Source: Sneathiellales bacterium (GTDB taxonomy: Bacteria > Pseudomonadota > Alphaproteobacteria > JANQFL01). Taken from it: a stretch of DNA of 64,000 nt. Below the pieces are notes generated by a model, which did not search any database, was not told the DNA's origin, and was given only the letters and a program-made list of their open reading frames with translations. The DNA is taken from contig JANQFL010000113.1 of assembly GCA_028277845.1 (NCBI GenBank), forward strand, positions 1-64,000, in the 5' to 3' direction. Shown piece by piece: positions 1 through 8,250 of this stretch (positions are counted from its first letter, which is position 1; each line of letters opens with the position of its first letter). The translations under genes were made by a program, and so were the position numbers.

Positions 1-136
1 CGTCGGTTGTGACGCAGGGCATCAGTCCGTCGGCATCGAACTTAGGCGCCAGGGCGAGGCCTTCCTCGACCTGCTCAACCGACATGCGTGCTGCAAAGGC
101 TGTCGAGGTCGTCGGGTCGGTGCGTTCAGCTGTCAT
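1..136 (-). CDS. hisI: Phosphoribosyl-AMP cyclohydrolase HisI, N-terminal part (runs off the window)
   Basis: Only the first 45 codons are inside the window; the rest lies beyond base 1. After a short N-terminal tail the translation gives the run [16 protein letters not shown], which matches the conserved start of HisI (phosphoribosyl-AMP cyclohydrolase, step 3 of histidine synthesis, a Zn/Mg enzyme). The ATG at 136 overlaps the folE stop by 11 bases, so the two genes are translationally coupled. HisI and GTP cyclohydrolase paralogues are known members of Zur regulons, and zur lies divergently next door. This may therefore be a zinc-stress copy rather than the housekeeping gene of a his operon. 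Identity is good; the special role is inferred. Confidence 0.75.
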   Translation of the reverse strand, partial: MTAERTDPTTSTAFAARMSVEQVEEGLALAPKFDADGLMPCVTTD

Positions 137-779
137 GCGGAGCGCTCCTGGGGCTTCCGATGATCGCGAGAAACTCCCGGCGGGTCGTCGGGTCGTGGCG
201 AAAGGAGCCGAGCATGCGGCTGGTCACCATGCTGACTCCCGGCTTGCGGATACCGCGCGTGGTCATGCATTGATGCGCTGCCTCGATGACAACGCCAACG
301 CCGAGCGGCTTCAGGACCTCCTGGATGGTGTCCGCGATCTGCGCCGTCAGCACCTCTTGGATCTGCATCCGCTTGGCGAACATCTCGACAAGGCGCGCGA
401 GCTTGGAAATTCCGACGACGCGGCCTGCCGGCAGATAACCGATATGCGCCTTACCCAGGATGGGAACGATGTGGTGCTCGCAATGGGACTCGAGGCGGAT
501 GTCGCGCAAGACGATCATCTCGTCGTAGGCGGCGGTCTCCTCGAACGTCGTTGCGAGCAGGGCGACCGGATCTTCGTGGTATCCGGCGAAGAACTCCTCG
601 TAAGCCCGCACCACGCGGCCGGGCGTACCTGTCAGGCCCTCGCGGTCGGGGTCGTCGCCCGCCCATTCGATCAGCGTGCGCACGGCCGCTTCCGCCTCTG
701 TCCGCCCGGGCCGCCGGCGCCCATCCGGGCCGGTGCGCACCAAGTCGGTCGGCTGGCTTCCGACCACCACTGTGTCCAT
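126..779 (-). CDS. folE: GTP cyclohydrolase I (type IA)
   Basis: Converts GTP to 7,8-dihydroneopterin triphosphate, the first step of folate/pterin synthesis, in the cytoplasm. From the chosen ATG (779) the protein has 217 residues, normal for FolE. The zinc ligands are visible: C100 and H103 in [10 protein letters not shown], and C171 in [11 protein letters not shown]-site residues also occur in the RGIRKPG segment. The start is chosen because AAAGGA sits 6 bases before ATG 779; ATG 785 touches the ribosome site, and a GTG at 821 lacks one. It is followed by hisI with an 11-base overlap and is divergent from zur across a Zur-box-like palindrome. That location argues for induction under zinc shortage. 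It is odd that this is the zinc-dependent IA type, since the Zur-regulated substitute is usually FolE2 (IB). Confidence 0.9.
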   Translation of the reverse strand: MDTVVVGSQPTDLVRTGPDGRRRPGRTEAEAAVRTLIEWAGDDPDREGLTGTPGRVVRAYEEFFAGYHEDPVALLATTFEETAAYDEMIVLRDIRLESHCEHHIVPILGKAHIGYLPAGRVVGISKLARLVEMFAKRMQIQEVLTAQIADTIQEVLKPLGVGVVIEAAHQCMTTRGIRKPGVSMVTSRMLGSFRHDPTTRREFLAIIGSPRSAPHDS

Positions 780-842
780 GTCCATTCCTTTCCGGCGGCT
801 AATCCCGATTTCCAGGGGCACTAAGTTCTTGTAACCGATATT

Positions 843-862
843 TGTAATGTTATAACGTTACA
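843..862. promoter_or_regulatory. Putative Zur operator in the folE/zur divergent promoter
   Basis: TGTAATGTTATAACGTTACA is a 20-base inverted repeat centred on TTATAA; the two halves differ at one symmetric position only. It sits about 30 bases before the zur start and about 65 bases before the folE start. The GTTATAAC core resembles the Zur boxes described for alphaproteobacteria. One site could serve both directions. Confidence 0.7.
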
Positions 863-890
863 TTCTCTGAACGCAACACCGGATGAGGCG

Positions 891-1397
891 ATGACGCCCC
901 CGTCGATCCAGCCCCAGCCCTGCACCGATCCCAACTGCCGCGGGCGGCATGCGCCGGCTGAACGGGTTGCGCTGGCGGTGTCCTTGTGCGGCGCGCGCGG
1001 GGCGCAATTGACACGGCTGCGGCGTCAGATACTGGAGATGCTCTGGGAGCGCGGCCGACCGACGGGCGCTTACGACCTGATCGAAGCGCTGAAGCGCAGG
1101 GATTCCCGTCCGGTCGGGCCGCCCACCGTGTACCGGGCGCTGGAGTTCCTGATATCCCAGGGGCTCGTCTCGAAGATCGAAAGCCGGAACGCTTACGTCC
1201 CCTGCGCGCATCCGGAGCGCCGGCAAGATTGTCTGTTCTTCGTTTGCAGCAATTGCGGCGAGTCGGTCGAACTGGAAGATCCGCGGGTCGAGCAATTGCT
1301 CGCGCAGGATGCCGCCGACCTGGGGTTCCGCGTGACGCGGCGCGTGGTCGAGGTGGAAGGCACCTGCGCGACGTGTATCGCGGCCGGCGCGGCCTGA
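891..1397 (+). CDS. zur: Zinc uptake regulator, Fur family
   Basis: Fur-family repressor of 168 residues. A winged-helix domain covers about residues 35-95 (recognition segment GPPTVYRALEFLISQGLV), followed by a metal-binding dimerisation domain. Structural-zinc cysteines are C119/C122 (CSNCG) and C159/C162 (CATC). A Cys-rich N-terminus (CTDPNCRGRH) precedes the DNA-binding domain. The assignment as Zur rather than Fur rests on direct linkage to znuCBA on the same strand and on the Zur-like palindrome in its own promoter, so autoregulation is likely. The protein senses cytoplasmic zinc and shuts off uptake. Confidence 0.9.
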   Translation: MTPPSIQPQPCTDPNCRGRHAPAERVALAVSLCGARGAQLTRLRRQILEMLWERGRPTGAYDLIEALKRRDSRPVGPPTVYRALEFLISQGLVSKIESRNAYVPCAHPERRQDCLFFVCSNCGESVELEDPRVEQLLAQDAADLGFRVTRRVVEVEGTCATCIAAGAA

Positions 1398-1521
1398 ACG
1401 GACGAGATGGACTTCGTGGCAAGCCGGAAACATCTGCAATGGAATCCCTGACCATGCGCGATGCACGACCTGGCGGCCGCACAAGATTCCGCCGCGCCCG
1501 GCGTTTCCCGGGCTTGCCGGC

Positions 1522-1692
1522 ATGATCCGAAGTGACTTGCCCAACGGCACTTCCGGGCCCGCAAACGCCGCGCCGGTCGGCCGGGCAATCTCGCCCCTCG
1601 TCAGCGGCGTCGCCGCCCGACTGGCCCGGGCCGTTGGCCTTGCCGCCTTGCTCTGGGCCGCCGCGGCCTGGGCGATGGGATGGCTGTCATGA
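1522..1692 (+). CDS. Small predicted membrane protein between zur and znuC
   Basis: An ORF of 56 codons that I do not recognise. Its first 35 residues are polar with a basic end; residues about 36-55 form one hydrophobic segment (GLAALLWAAAAWAMGWLS) that could span the membrane. Its stop overlaps the znuC ATG at 1689 as ATGA, the typical arrangement of a translated upstream partner. No strong ribosome site precedes the ATG at 1522. It may be a real small subunit or leader peptide of the zinc transporter, or a chance ORF in GC-rich DNA. The remaining 124 bases after zur hold nothing I can name. Confidence 0.4.
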   Translation: MIRSDLPNGTSGPANAAPVGRAISPLVSGVAARLARAVGLAALLWAAAAWAMGWLS

Positions 1693-2432
1693 CCGCCGCC
1701 TTTGCCCTCAGCGACGTGACCCTGGGATACGGCCGCCATCCTGCCGTGCATCACCTGACGGGAAGCTTCGCGACGGGTTCGTTGACGGCGGTGGTCGGCC
1801 CCAATGGATCGGGCAAGACCACGCTGCTCAAAGGGCTGGCCGGTCTTCTGGCCCCGCTCGACGGCCGATTGGACCGCAACGGACTGGGTCGGCGCGACAT
1901 TGCCTACCTGCCCCAGCAGGCGGAGATCGACCGCAGTTTCCCGATTTCGGTGATCGAGACGGTGCTGCTGGGTCACTGGCGGACGATCGGCCTGTTCCGT
2001 CCGGTCACGCGCATCTTACGGCGGCAAGCCGAGCACGCGCTGATGGCGGTCGGTCTCGATGGCTTCGCTCGGCGGCCGATCGCCTCCCTCTCGGCGGGGC
2101 AGTTTCAACGGGTCCTGTTCGCCCGTATGTTGTTGCAGGACTGTCCTGTCATATTGCTCGACGAGCCCTTCACGGCGATCGATGCCAAGACCATGGCCGA
2201 CCTTCTGAGAGTGGTGGTGGGATGGCATGGCGAGGGACGAACGGTGATCGCCGTGCTGCACGACCTCGACCAGGTGCGGGAGAATTTTCCAGACAGCCTG
2301 CTGATTGCCCGCGAGCCCATTGCCTGGGGGGCGACGACCGAAGTCCTGCGCGCCGAACATCTCTTTCGGGCCCGACAGATGGCGGAGGCGTGGGACGACC
2401 GCGCCGAGATTTGCCGGCGGAGCGTCGCCTGA
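1680..2432 (+). CDS. znuC: Zinc ABC transporter ATP-binding protein
   Basis: The ATPase of the high-affinity zinc importer. Numbered from ATG 1680, Walker A is GPNGSGKTT (residues 40-48), the ABC signature LSAGQ lies at about 137-141 and Walker B VILLDEP at about 157-163, followed by the H-loop region VLHDL. Length is 250 residues, normal for the family. A second ATG at 1689 overlaps the preceding small ORF as ATGA and may be the true start, giving 247 residues. The stop codon overlaps the znuB start (TGATG), so znuC and znuB are coupled. Transcription probably comes from the Zur-controlled promoter ahead of zur. Confidence 0.92.
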   Translation: MAVMTAAFALSDVTLGYGRHPAVHHLTGSFATGSLTAVVGPNGSGKTTLLKGLAGLLAPLDGRLDRNGLGRRDIAYLPQQAEIDRSFPISVIETVLLGHWRTIGLFRPVTRILRRQAEHALMAVGLDGFARRPIASLSAGQFQRVLFARMLLQDCPVILLDEPFTAIDAKTMADLLRVVVGWHGEGRTVIAVLHDLDQVRENFPDSLLIAREPIAWGATTEVLRAEHLFRARQMAEAWDDRAEICRRSVA

Positions 2433-3304
2433 TGGACCCCTATGCCGAGTTCATCCAGCCGTTTATCGAATTCGGATTCATGCGCAGGGCGCTCGTCGCC
2501 TGCCTGGCGCTCAGCCTCGGTTGCGGGCCGGTGGGCATTCTCCTTGTTCTACGACGCATGAGCCTCGTCGGCGACGCCTTGAGCCACGCCGTGCTGCCGG
2601 GCGCGGCCATCGGTTTCATGATCGCCGGGCTCTCGCTCGTCGTCATGAGCCTCGGCGGTTTTATCGCGGGCCTTGCGGTCGCGGTTCTCTCGGGTCTCGT
2701 GGCGCGCGTGACGCCGCAGCGTGAAGACGCCAGCTTTGCCGCCTTCTATCTCATTTCGCTGGCGCTCGGGGTGCTCATCGTCTCCACCCAGGGCAGCAAC
2801 GTCGATCTCATGCATGTTCTGTTCGGCACCATTCTCGCCGTCGACGACGCCTCGTTGCTGCTCGTCGTCTCGATCGCGACGCTGACCCTGATCGTCCTGG
2901 CCGTTATCGGGCGCGGGCTGATCGTCGAGTGCTTCGATCCCGGCTTCCTGCGCGCGGTGGGCGGGCCCGGTGCGGCCCTGCACTTCGCCTTTCTGGTTCT
3001 GGTCGTGATGAACCTCGTCGCCGGGTTCCACGCCCTCGGCACGCTGATGGCGGTCGGGCTGATGATGCTGCCGGCCGCCGCCGCCCGGTTCTGGGCCGGT
3101 CAGGTCGCCACGCTCGCGGCGGCGAGCAGCGTCATCGCATTTGTTTCCGGGTATGCGGGTCTGTTGCTCTCCTACCACGCCAATCTTCCGTCCGGCCCGG
3201 CCATCATCCTGGTCGCCGGCGGTGTCTACATCGTCTCGGTCGTCGCGGGTCCGCGCGGCAGCCTGTGGGCGCGATTCCTGCCGCGCCGCCATCTCGAAGC
3301 TTGA
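2432..3304 (+). CDS. znuB: Zinc ABC transporter permease
   Basis: Inner-membrane permease of the ABC-3 family (ZnuB/MntB type), 290 residues. Eight or so hydrophobic segments are visible, from ALVACLALSLGCGPVGILLVL to the C-terminal GPAIILVAGGVYIVSVVAG. The family signature around RRMSLVGDALSHAVLPGAAIGF (about residues 36-57) is intact. The ATG at 2432 overlaps the znuC stop. The reading frame stays open for 300 codons upstream of this ATG, but that stretch is the shadow of znuC and the small ORF. It works with ZnuC and ZnuA to import zinc from the periplasm. Confidence 0.92.
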   Translation: MDPYAEFIQPFIEFGFMRRALVACLALSLGCGPVGILLVLRRMSLVGDALSHAVLPGAAIGFMIAGLSLVVMSLGGFIAGLAVAVLSGLVARVTPQREDASFAAFYLISLALGVLIVSTQGSNVDLMHVLFGTILAVDDASLLLVVSIATLTLIVLAVIGRGLIVECFDPGFLRAVGGPGAALHFAFLVLVVMNLVAGFHALGTLMAVGLMMLPAAAARFWAGQVATLAAASSVIAFVSGYAGLLLSYHANLPSGPAIILVAGGVYIVSVVAGPRGSLWARFLPRRHLEA

Positions 3305-3326
3305 CCCCTAACAAAGGATCCAGATT

Positions 3327-4274
3327 ATGCATCGCCTTTCACGCCGCTTGTTCCTTGTTGCGCTTGCCACGCTCGCCGTCGCCACGTCGTCCCCATCATG
3401 GGCGGCCGGTAAGCTCAAGGTGGTCACCACATTCACCATTCTTGGTGACATGTTGAAAAATGTCGGCGGGGAGCACATCGCTCTCGGCACGCTGGTCGGT
3501 CCGGACGGAGACGCGCATGTCTACGAACCGACCCCGGCCGATGCGCGCGCACTGGCCGGGGCGGACCTGGTCATCGTCAATGGCCTCGGCTTCGAAGGCT
3601 GGATCGACCGGCTTGTCAAGGCGTCCGGTTACAAGGGGCCGGTTGTCGTGGCCAGCGCGGGGATCGATGCATTGAAAACGGAAGACGCCCATGATGAACA
3701 CGATGATCACGGTAAGGCGGAGAAGGATGAAGACCACCACCACGGTGAACTCGACCCGCACGCCTGGCAGGACCTCGCCAACGGACGCCTTTATGTCGCC
3801 AACATCGCCCGCGCGCTGGTTGCGGCCGACCCGGCCCATGCGGACGATTACCGCCGCCGGGCCGAAGCCTACGACCATAAACTGGTCGCGCTGGATCGTG
3901 AAATCCGCAGCCGGCTCGAGGCCGTGCCCGCGGACCGGCGCAAGGTGATCACCTCGCACGACGCGTTCCAGTATTTCGGGCGCGCTTACGGCATCGACTT
4001 TCATGCGCCGGTCGGCTTGAGCACCGAGAGCGAACCTTCGGCGGGCGAAGTCGCGGCGCTGGTGCGCCAGATGCGGAGCGAAAGAATCCGGGCGCTGTTC
4101 GTCGAGAACATCACCGATCCCCGCCTGGTACAGCAACTCGCACGCGAGGCCGGCGCCGTTATCGGCGGCACGCTCTACTCGGACTCGCTTTCCGGCCCCA
4201 CGGGCCCGGCGCCCACCTATCTCGACATGTTCCGCCACAACGCGAGCGAAATCGCCAAATCCTTCACGAGCTGA
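3327..4274 (+). CDS. znuA: Periplasmic zinc-binding protein ZnuA
   Basis: Cluster A-I solute-binding lipoprotein-like protein of 315 residues with a cleavable signal peptide (residues 1 to about 26, ending PSWA). Metal ligands fit the ZnuA pattern: H64 (DAHVYEP), H145 (DPHAWQD), H211 (TSHDAFQYF) and an acidic residue near D286. A His/Asp-rich loop at about 121-140 (DAHDEHDDHGKAEKDEDHHH) is the zinc-collecting loop typical of ZnuA and separates it from manganese-binding homologues. It follows znuB by 22 bases with an AAAGGA ribosome site. It is the last gene of the zinc operon; the sequence right after its stop is a fragment of an unrelated gene. Confidence 0.93.
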   Translation: MHRLSRRLFLVALATLAVATSSPSWAAGKLKVVTTFTILGDMLKNVGGEHIALGTLVGPDGDAHVYEPTPADARALAGADLVIVNGLGFEGWIDRLVKASGYKGPVVVASAGIDALKTEDAHDEHDDHGKAEKDEDHHHGELDPHAWQDLANGRLYVANIARALVAADPAHADDYRRRAEAYDHKLVALDREIRSRLEAVPADRRKVITSHDAFQYFGRAYGIDFHAPVGLSTESEPSAGEVAALVRQMRSERIRALFVENITDPRLVQQLAREAGAVIGGTLYSDSLSGPTGPAPTYLDMFRHNASEIAKSFTS

Positions 4275-4462
4275 CCGGACCGCGACAGTGAGGCCGCCGC
4301 GGACAAACCGGCCGTCGCCAAGGCCCACGAGACCACATACGAAGCCGGCGTCATCGTGCGCACCTCGGGCAACAACATCATCATGTCCCCGCCCCTGGTG
4401 ATCACCGCCGACGATGTGCGAAAATCCTGTCGGCGCTGGATGCCGGGTTCGCGGCGGTCTAA
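4275..4462 (+). pseudogene. Remnant of a class III aminotransferase C-terminus, frameshifted
   Basis: Directly after the znuA stop, and in the same frame, the translation reads HETTYEAGVIVRTSGNNI, then IMSPPLVITADDV. This resembles the conserved C-terminal end of class III (omega-amino acid:pyruvate type) PLP aminotransferases. After GATGTGCG the frame breaks. One frame over it resumes as KILSALDAGFAAV and ends with TAA at 4460-4462, as the family normally ends. About 400 upstream residues including the PLP lysine are absent. This is a dead fragment with a 1-base deletion. The tail overlaps the end of the convergent GntR gene by 4 bases. Confidence 0.72.
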
Positions 4463-5256
4463 CCGAGGATTTCCAGGACGTAGCTGGTCGGCGGGATGAC
4501 GATGCGCTGGAAGGAGATCGGCGCTTCGCGGTAGGTGTAGCCGAGCGCATCCAGCAGGATGCCCTGGGCGTCGGGTTCGCAGCCGATCTTGGCGGCGATG
4601 TCGGGCGCGACGGGCCGGTTGCGCAGCCGGTGCACGGCGTGCAGGGTCGGCGCATTGAAGCGGTCGTGCAGGAATTCACGCAGGTTCTTGCCCGACAGGA
4701 CCGAGAGCGGCAGGTCGAGCATGGGGCGGAACCGCCCGGCGTCGAGATACACCTCCGAATAGGTCTTGAACTCCCGGCCGATCTCCACCGTGCGGCAAAT
4801 ACGGATGAACGAGGCGCGCGGCCCGAAAAAGTCGGTCCACGGCCCGCGGTCCGATACTTCCTCGACGGAAAACACCTCGATCTCGAACGGCATCAGGACC
4901 TGGCCGTCGCCGCTGAGGAAGCGGAAGTGCCAGACCCGGTTGCCCAGTTCCTGCGCCTGGGTGATGAACGAGCCCGCCCCCCGGCGCCGTTCGACCAGGC
5001 CGGTCGACGCCAGCGACCGCATGGCCGACTGCACGGTTCCCAGGCTGACGGACAGTGCGTCCGCCAACTCGCGCTCGCCCGGCAGCTTTTCGCCGGGCCG
5101 CCAGAACCCCTTTTCGACCATGCCGAGAAAGGCATCGCGCAGGCCCTGCACCTTGGAGCCCTTGCCCTCCAGCGGCGGGCGCAGCATTTCCCGCGCCAGG
5201 ATCTCCATGCGCACGTCGGGCCCGTCCGGGCCGGCGATATGGTCTTGTCGACTCAC
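4459..5256 (-). CDS. GntR-family transcriptional regulator with UTRA effector domain
   Basis: A 265-residue HutC-type regulator. The winged helix lies at about residues 25-85 (motif GEKLPGERELADALSVSLGT, then VERRRGAGSFI). A UTRA ligand-binding domain follows (about 100-260; FIRICRTVEIGREFKTYSEVYLD is typical). The GTG at 5256 is chosen because AAAAGGTG lies just before it and the longer upstream frame overlaps tctA. It follows tctA by 11 bases and probably belongs to the tctCBA operon, so it likely senses the imported carboxylate or a derivative. Candidate operators are the mirrored motifs ahead of tctC. Confidence 0.82.
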   Translation of the reverse strand: MSRQDHIAGPDGPDVRMEILAREMLRPPLEGKGSKVQGLRDAFLGMVEKGFWRPGEKLPGERELADALSVSLGTVQSAMRSLASTGLVERRRGAGSFITQAQELGNRVWHFRFLSGDGQVLMPFEIEVFSVEEVSDRGPWTDFFGPRASFIRICRTVEIGREFKTYSEVYLDAGRFRPMLDLPLSVLSGKNLREFLHDRFNAPTLHAVHRLRNRPVAPDIAAKIGCEPDAQGILLDALGYTYREAPISFQRIVIPPTSYVLEILG

Positions 5257-5267
5257 GGTTTCACCTT

Positions 5268-6752
5268 TTACCCGCGGCGGGCGAATCGCCAAAGGGAGAA
5301 AATCGTCAGCAGGACGAAGATCAGGGCGATGGGGCTGGAGAGCAGAATGGTGAAGTCCGACTTGTACATCAGCATGGTCTGGCGCAGCGACGTTTCGAAC
5401 ATGGGGCCGAGCAGGAAGCCGATGACGAAGCAGACGATGGAAAACCCGGTGTTGCGCATGACGAAGCCGAGGCCGGCGAAGGCCAGCATCAGGCCCACAT
5501 CGAACAGGGACTGGGTCGGCACATAGACCCCGACGATGCACAAAACGATGACCACGGGCAGTACGATGGTCTTCGGCACCCGGGTGATGTAACCCCAGAT
5601 GTTGATGCCGACCCGGCCGATCAGAAGGTGGAAGGCGTTGCAGATCAGCATGGAGGCGAAGATGCCGTAGATCAGTTCGCCGTGCTGTTCGATCATGAAC
5701 GGCCCCGGCACCACGCCGTGGATCATGAAGGCGCCGATGATCAGCGCGGCGGCGATGTTGCCCGGAATGCCCAAGGCGATGGTCGGCACCAGGTTGGCGC
5801 CGACGACGGCGCTGTTGGCCGCTTCGGTCGCCATGATGCCCTCGCCGTGGCCGGTGCCGAATTTCTCGGGCGTTTTCGATGCCCGCTTGGCGGACCCGTA
5901 GCCGAGGAACGCCGCCAATGACACACCGAGGCCCGGCAGCATGCCGACGCCGCTGCCGATGAAGGCCGAGCGCACCAGGGTCGGCCAGCGCGACCAGAAC
6001 TCGGCCGGTTTCAGCTTGTTGGCCTCGCGGTCGAAGTTCTGCCAGGTGCCGGCCTGGGCGCCGTTGCCGTCACGGCGCATGACGAAGATCTGCTGGATCA
6101 CCGAGCTGAGCGCCAGCACACCGATGGCCAGGGCGTTGAGGGAAATGCCGTCGTAGAGTTCGACGATGTCGAAGGTCATGCGCGAGGAGCTGTCGACGGG
6201 ATCGAGGCCGATGGTGCTGAGAAACAGGCCGAAAAAAGCGGCGATGATGCCCTTGATCAGCGAATGGCCGGACAGGCCGGCGATGAGGGTGAACGAGAAC
6301 AGCACGATGGCCGTGAACTCGGCCGGCCCGAACCGCAGGGCGAAGGCGGCGAACGGCGCGGCCAGCAGGATGAGCAGAATATCCGAAATGGTGTCGCCGA
6401 AGACCGACGAATACAGCGCCGTCTTCATGGCCTTGACCGGCTTGCCCTTCTTGGCCATGGGATGGCCGTCCAGGGCCGTCGCCGCGGCCTCGGGCGTGCC
6501 CGGGGCGTTGAGCAGGATGGCCGGCACGGCGCCACCGGATGTGCCGCCCTTGTTGACGCCGACCAGGAAGGCGATGGCGACCAGCGGATCCATGTAGAAG
6601 GTGATGGGAATCAGGATCGACAGCGCGGTGACGCTGCCGAGGCCCGGGAGAATGCCGACGACGATGCCCAAGGCAACGCCGATGGCCATGAACACCAGGT
6701 TGAGCGGCGCCAGGGCACCCGCGAAGCCGGCCAGCAATTGATCGATGATCAT
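5268..6752 (-). CDS. tctA: Tripartite tricarboxylate transporter large membrane subunit TctA
   Basis: 494-residue integral membrane protein of the TctA family with about 11-12 hydrophobic segments. Family-typical glycine-rich motifs are visible: GILPGLGSVTALSILIPITF near residue 40, GVNKGGTSGGAVPAILLNAPG near residue 75, and a second half with GMLPGLGVSLAAFLGYG. The ATG at 6752 overlaps the tctB stop as ATGA. It moves a carboxylate (citrate-like, or an aromatic or sugar acid; the substrate cannot be read from sequence) across the inner membrane, driven by an ion gradient, after delivery by TctC. Confidence 0.92.
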   Translation of the reverse strand: MIIDQLLAGFAGALAPLNLVFMAIGVALGIVVGILPGLGSVTALSILIPITFYMDPLVAIAFLVGVNKGGTSGGAVPAILLNAPGTPEAAATALDGHPMAKKGKPVKAMKTALYSSVFGDTISDILLILLAAPFAAFALRFGPAEFTAIVLFSFTLIAGLSGHSLIKGIIAAFFGLFLSTIGLDPVDSSSRMTFDIVELYDGISLNALAIGVLALSSVIQQIFVMRRDGNGAQAGTWQNFDREANKLKPAEFWSRWPTLVRSAFIGSGVGMLPGLGVSLAAFLGYGSAKRASKTPEKFGTGHGEGIMATEAANSAVVGANLVPTIALGIPGNIAAALIIGAFMIHGVVPGPFMIEQHGELIYGIFASMLICNAFHLLIGRVGINIWGYITRVPKTIVLPVVIVLCIVGVYVPTQSLFDVGLMLAFAGLGFVMRNTGFSIVCFVIGFLLGPMFETSLRQTMLMYKSDFTILLSSPIALIFVLLTIFSLWRFARRG

Positions 6753-7249
6753 GGCAACTGAACCGTCAGGGCGTACCAGCACAGCCGGTCGAGCAGCACC
6801 GGCAGGCCCAGCGACACCGCGGCGACGATCCACACCGAGCGCACACCGGCGAAGACCAGCCAGCCGGCCAGCAGAATCGTCCCGGTGACGATGAAGCCCA
6901 CATGGGGAATGATCAGCATGGTGGCCGTCGACGAGGCGATCCAGACCGCGAGGTCCAGGATCAAACCAACCACGGACCGCGGCGCTTCGTCCACGTCGCC
7001 GCTGTCTTCCAGTTCCGGTGTGGCCTCGGCACCCGCGCGGCGGCCGTCACGCCAGGATTGCACCGTGTAGAGCAGCCCCAGCAACAGGCACATGCCCATG
7101 CTGATGTGCGGCACCAGAGAAGGCGACAGGTCGTTCTCGCCCGTCGCCGTGGTCACGGTCTGGCTGGGGATCAGCCACAGCACACCGACGGTGGCGATCA
7201 GCACGACCGACGCGCCGGTGATGATCTGCTTATGATGTGCGCCCGTCAC
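6749..7249 (-). CDS. tctB: Tripartite tricarboxylate transporter small membrane subunit TctB
   Basis: 166 residues with four predicted membrane segments: GASVVLIATVGVLWLIP, the MGMCLLLGLLYTV region, a third near VWIASSTATMLIIPHVGFI and a last around WIVAAVSLGLPVLLDRLCW. An acidic cytoplasmic loop (about residues 70-90) sits between segments 2 and 3. This topology fits TctB. The only upstream start in frame is GTG at 7249, with a weak ribosome site. It lies 38 bases after tctC and overlaps tctA by 4 bases. Confidence 0.85.
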   Translation of the reverse strand: MTGAHHKQIITGASVVLIATVGVLWLIPSQTVTTATGENDLSPSLVPHISMGMCLLLGLLYTVQSWRDGRRAGAEATPELEDSGDVDEAPRSVVGLILDLAVWIASSTATMLIIPHVGFIVTGTILLAGWLVFAGVRSVWIVAAVSLGLPVLLDRLCWYALTVQLP

Positions 7250-7287
7250 GTCGGTGTGCCGTTGGCTGATGAGGTTGCGGGCCGACT

Positions 7288-8250
7288 TCAGCCCTTGGTT
7301 GCGGCGATGACCGTATTCAACCCCTCAATCATTTCCTTGACCAGTTGATTCAGCTTCTCGGAGCCGATGAACTGGTTGGGAAACTTCAGTTTGTTGGACA
7401 CGATGTCGTCGAACGCCTTGTCCTTGCCGGCCCGCTGCAGCGCCGCCTCGATCTTGCCGGCGATATCGTCGGGCGTGCCCTTGGGCACGACGATGACGGC
7501 ATAGCTGGGCATGGAAATGCCGTAGATTTCCTTCAGCGACGGCGCATCGGGCGACTGCGCCAGGCGGGTCGCGTTGAAGGATGCCAGCACGTGCATCTTG
7601 TCGCCGAACTTCTGATGCACGCCGCCGCTCCAGGCCACGTCCACCTTGCCGCCCAACAGGAACGGCACCATTTCGCCGCCGCCCTTGGTGGGGATGGCCG
7701 TCCACTTGATGCCTTCCTTCTTGCCGATGTAGTTGATGAAGGCCCGCGACAGGGCGCTTTGATCGGCGAAGTTCATGCCCGGGTTCTTCTTGGCGTGGGC
7801 GATCAGTTGGTCGAACGTCTTGTAGGGCTTGTCCGGCGTCGAAATCAGCGCCTGCTGGTACTCGGTGATCGAGCCGACCCAGCGGAAGCTGTCGGGCGTG
7901 TATTCCACGTTCAACGTCAGCGGCGGCCACAACAGGGCCGTCGCCGCGGCGAACAGCAAGGTGTAGCCATCGGGTGCCGACTTGGCGACCACGGTCGCAC
8001 CGACCGCGCCGCCGCCGCCCGGCCGGGTCTTGACGATGACCGGTTGGCCCAATTCCTTCTCCAGCGCCTTGGCGTAGACGCGAGCCATGGTTTCGGTGCT
8101 GCCGCCGGCCTTGTAGGGCACGACCAGTGTCACCGGTTTGCTGGGATAGTTGTCTGCGTACGCGGGCGTCCCCAATGCCACGGTTGCGGCGACCGCGAAG
8201 GCGGCCAATCCTGCGATACCAAAACGTGGGGAGCGGACTTTTACATTCAT
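7288..8250 (-). CDS. tctC: Tripartite tricarboxylate transporter periplasmic binding protein (TctC/Bug family)
   Basis: 320-residue extracytoplasmic solute receptor. The signal peptide covers about residues 1-31 (hydrophobic core AGLAAFAVAATVALG, cut after AYA). The family opening NYPSKPVTLVVPYKAGGSTE follows, then the ligand-loop region RPGGGGAVGATVVAKSAPDGYT. The ATG at 8250 is preceded by GAGGAGG at good spacing; the ORF extends further upstream only as untranslated leader. First gene of tctCBA-gntR, divergent from the DUF3604 gene. Bug-family receptors commonly bind mono- to tricarboxylates or aromatic acids. Given the aromatic-acid genes nearby, an aromatic or dicarboxylic ligand is plausible but unproven. 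Confidence 0.9.
   Translation of the reverse strand: MNVKVRSPRFGIAGLAAFAVAATVALGTPAYADNYPSKPVTLVVPYKAGGSTETMARVYAKALEKELGQPVIVKTRPGGGGAVGATVVAKSAPDGYTLLFAAATALLWPPLTLNVEYTPDSFRWVGSITEYQQALISTPDKPYKTFDQLIAHAKKNPGMNFADQSALSRAFINYIGKKEGIKWTAIPTKGGGEMVPFLLGGKVDVAWSGGVHQKFGDKMHVLASFNATRLAQSPDAPSLKEIYGISMPSYAVIVVPKGTPDDIAGKIEAALQRAGKDKAFDDIVSNKLKFPNQFIGSEKLNQLVKEMIEGLNTVIAATKG

Noticed and set aside
858-1976. Open frame of 372 codons on the minus strand opposite zur and znuC
   Set aside because: Composition is a GC-rich antisense shadow, and the plus-strand genes have clear motifs.
1532-2431. In-frame open extension of 300 codons upstream of znuB
   Set aside because: It runs through the small ORF and znuC in another frame and has no family similarity; znuB has a proper ATG overlapping the znuC stop.
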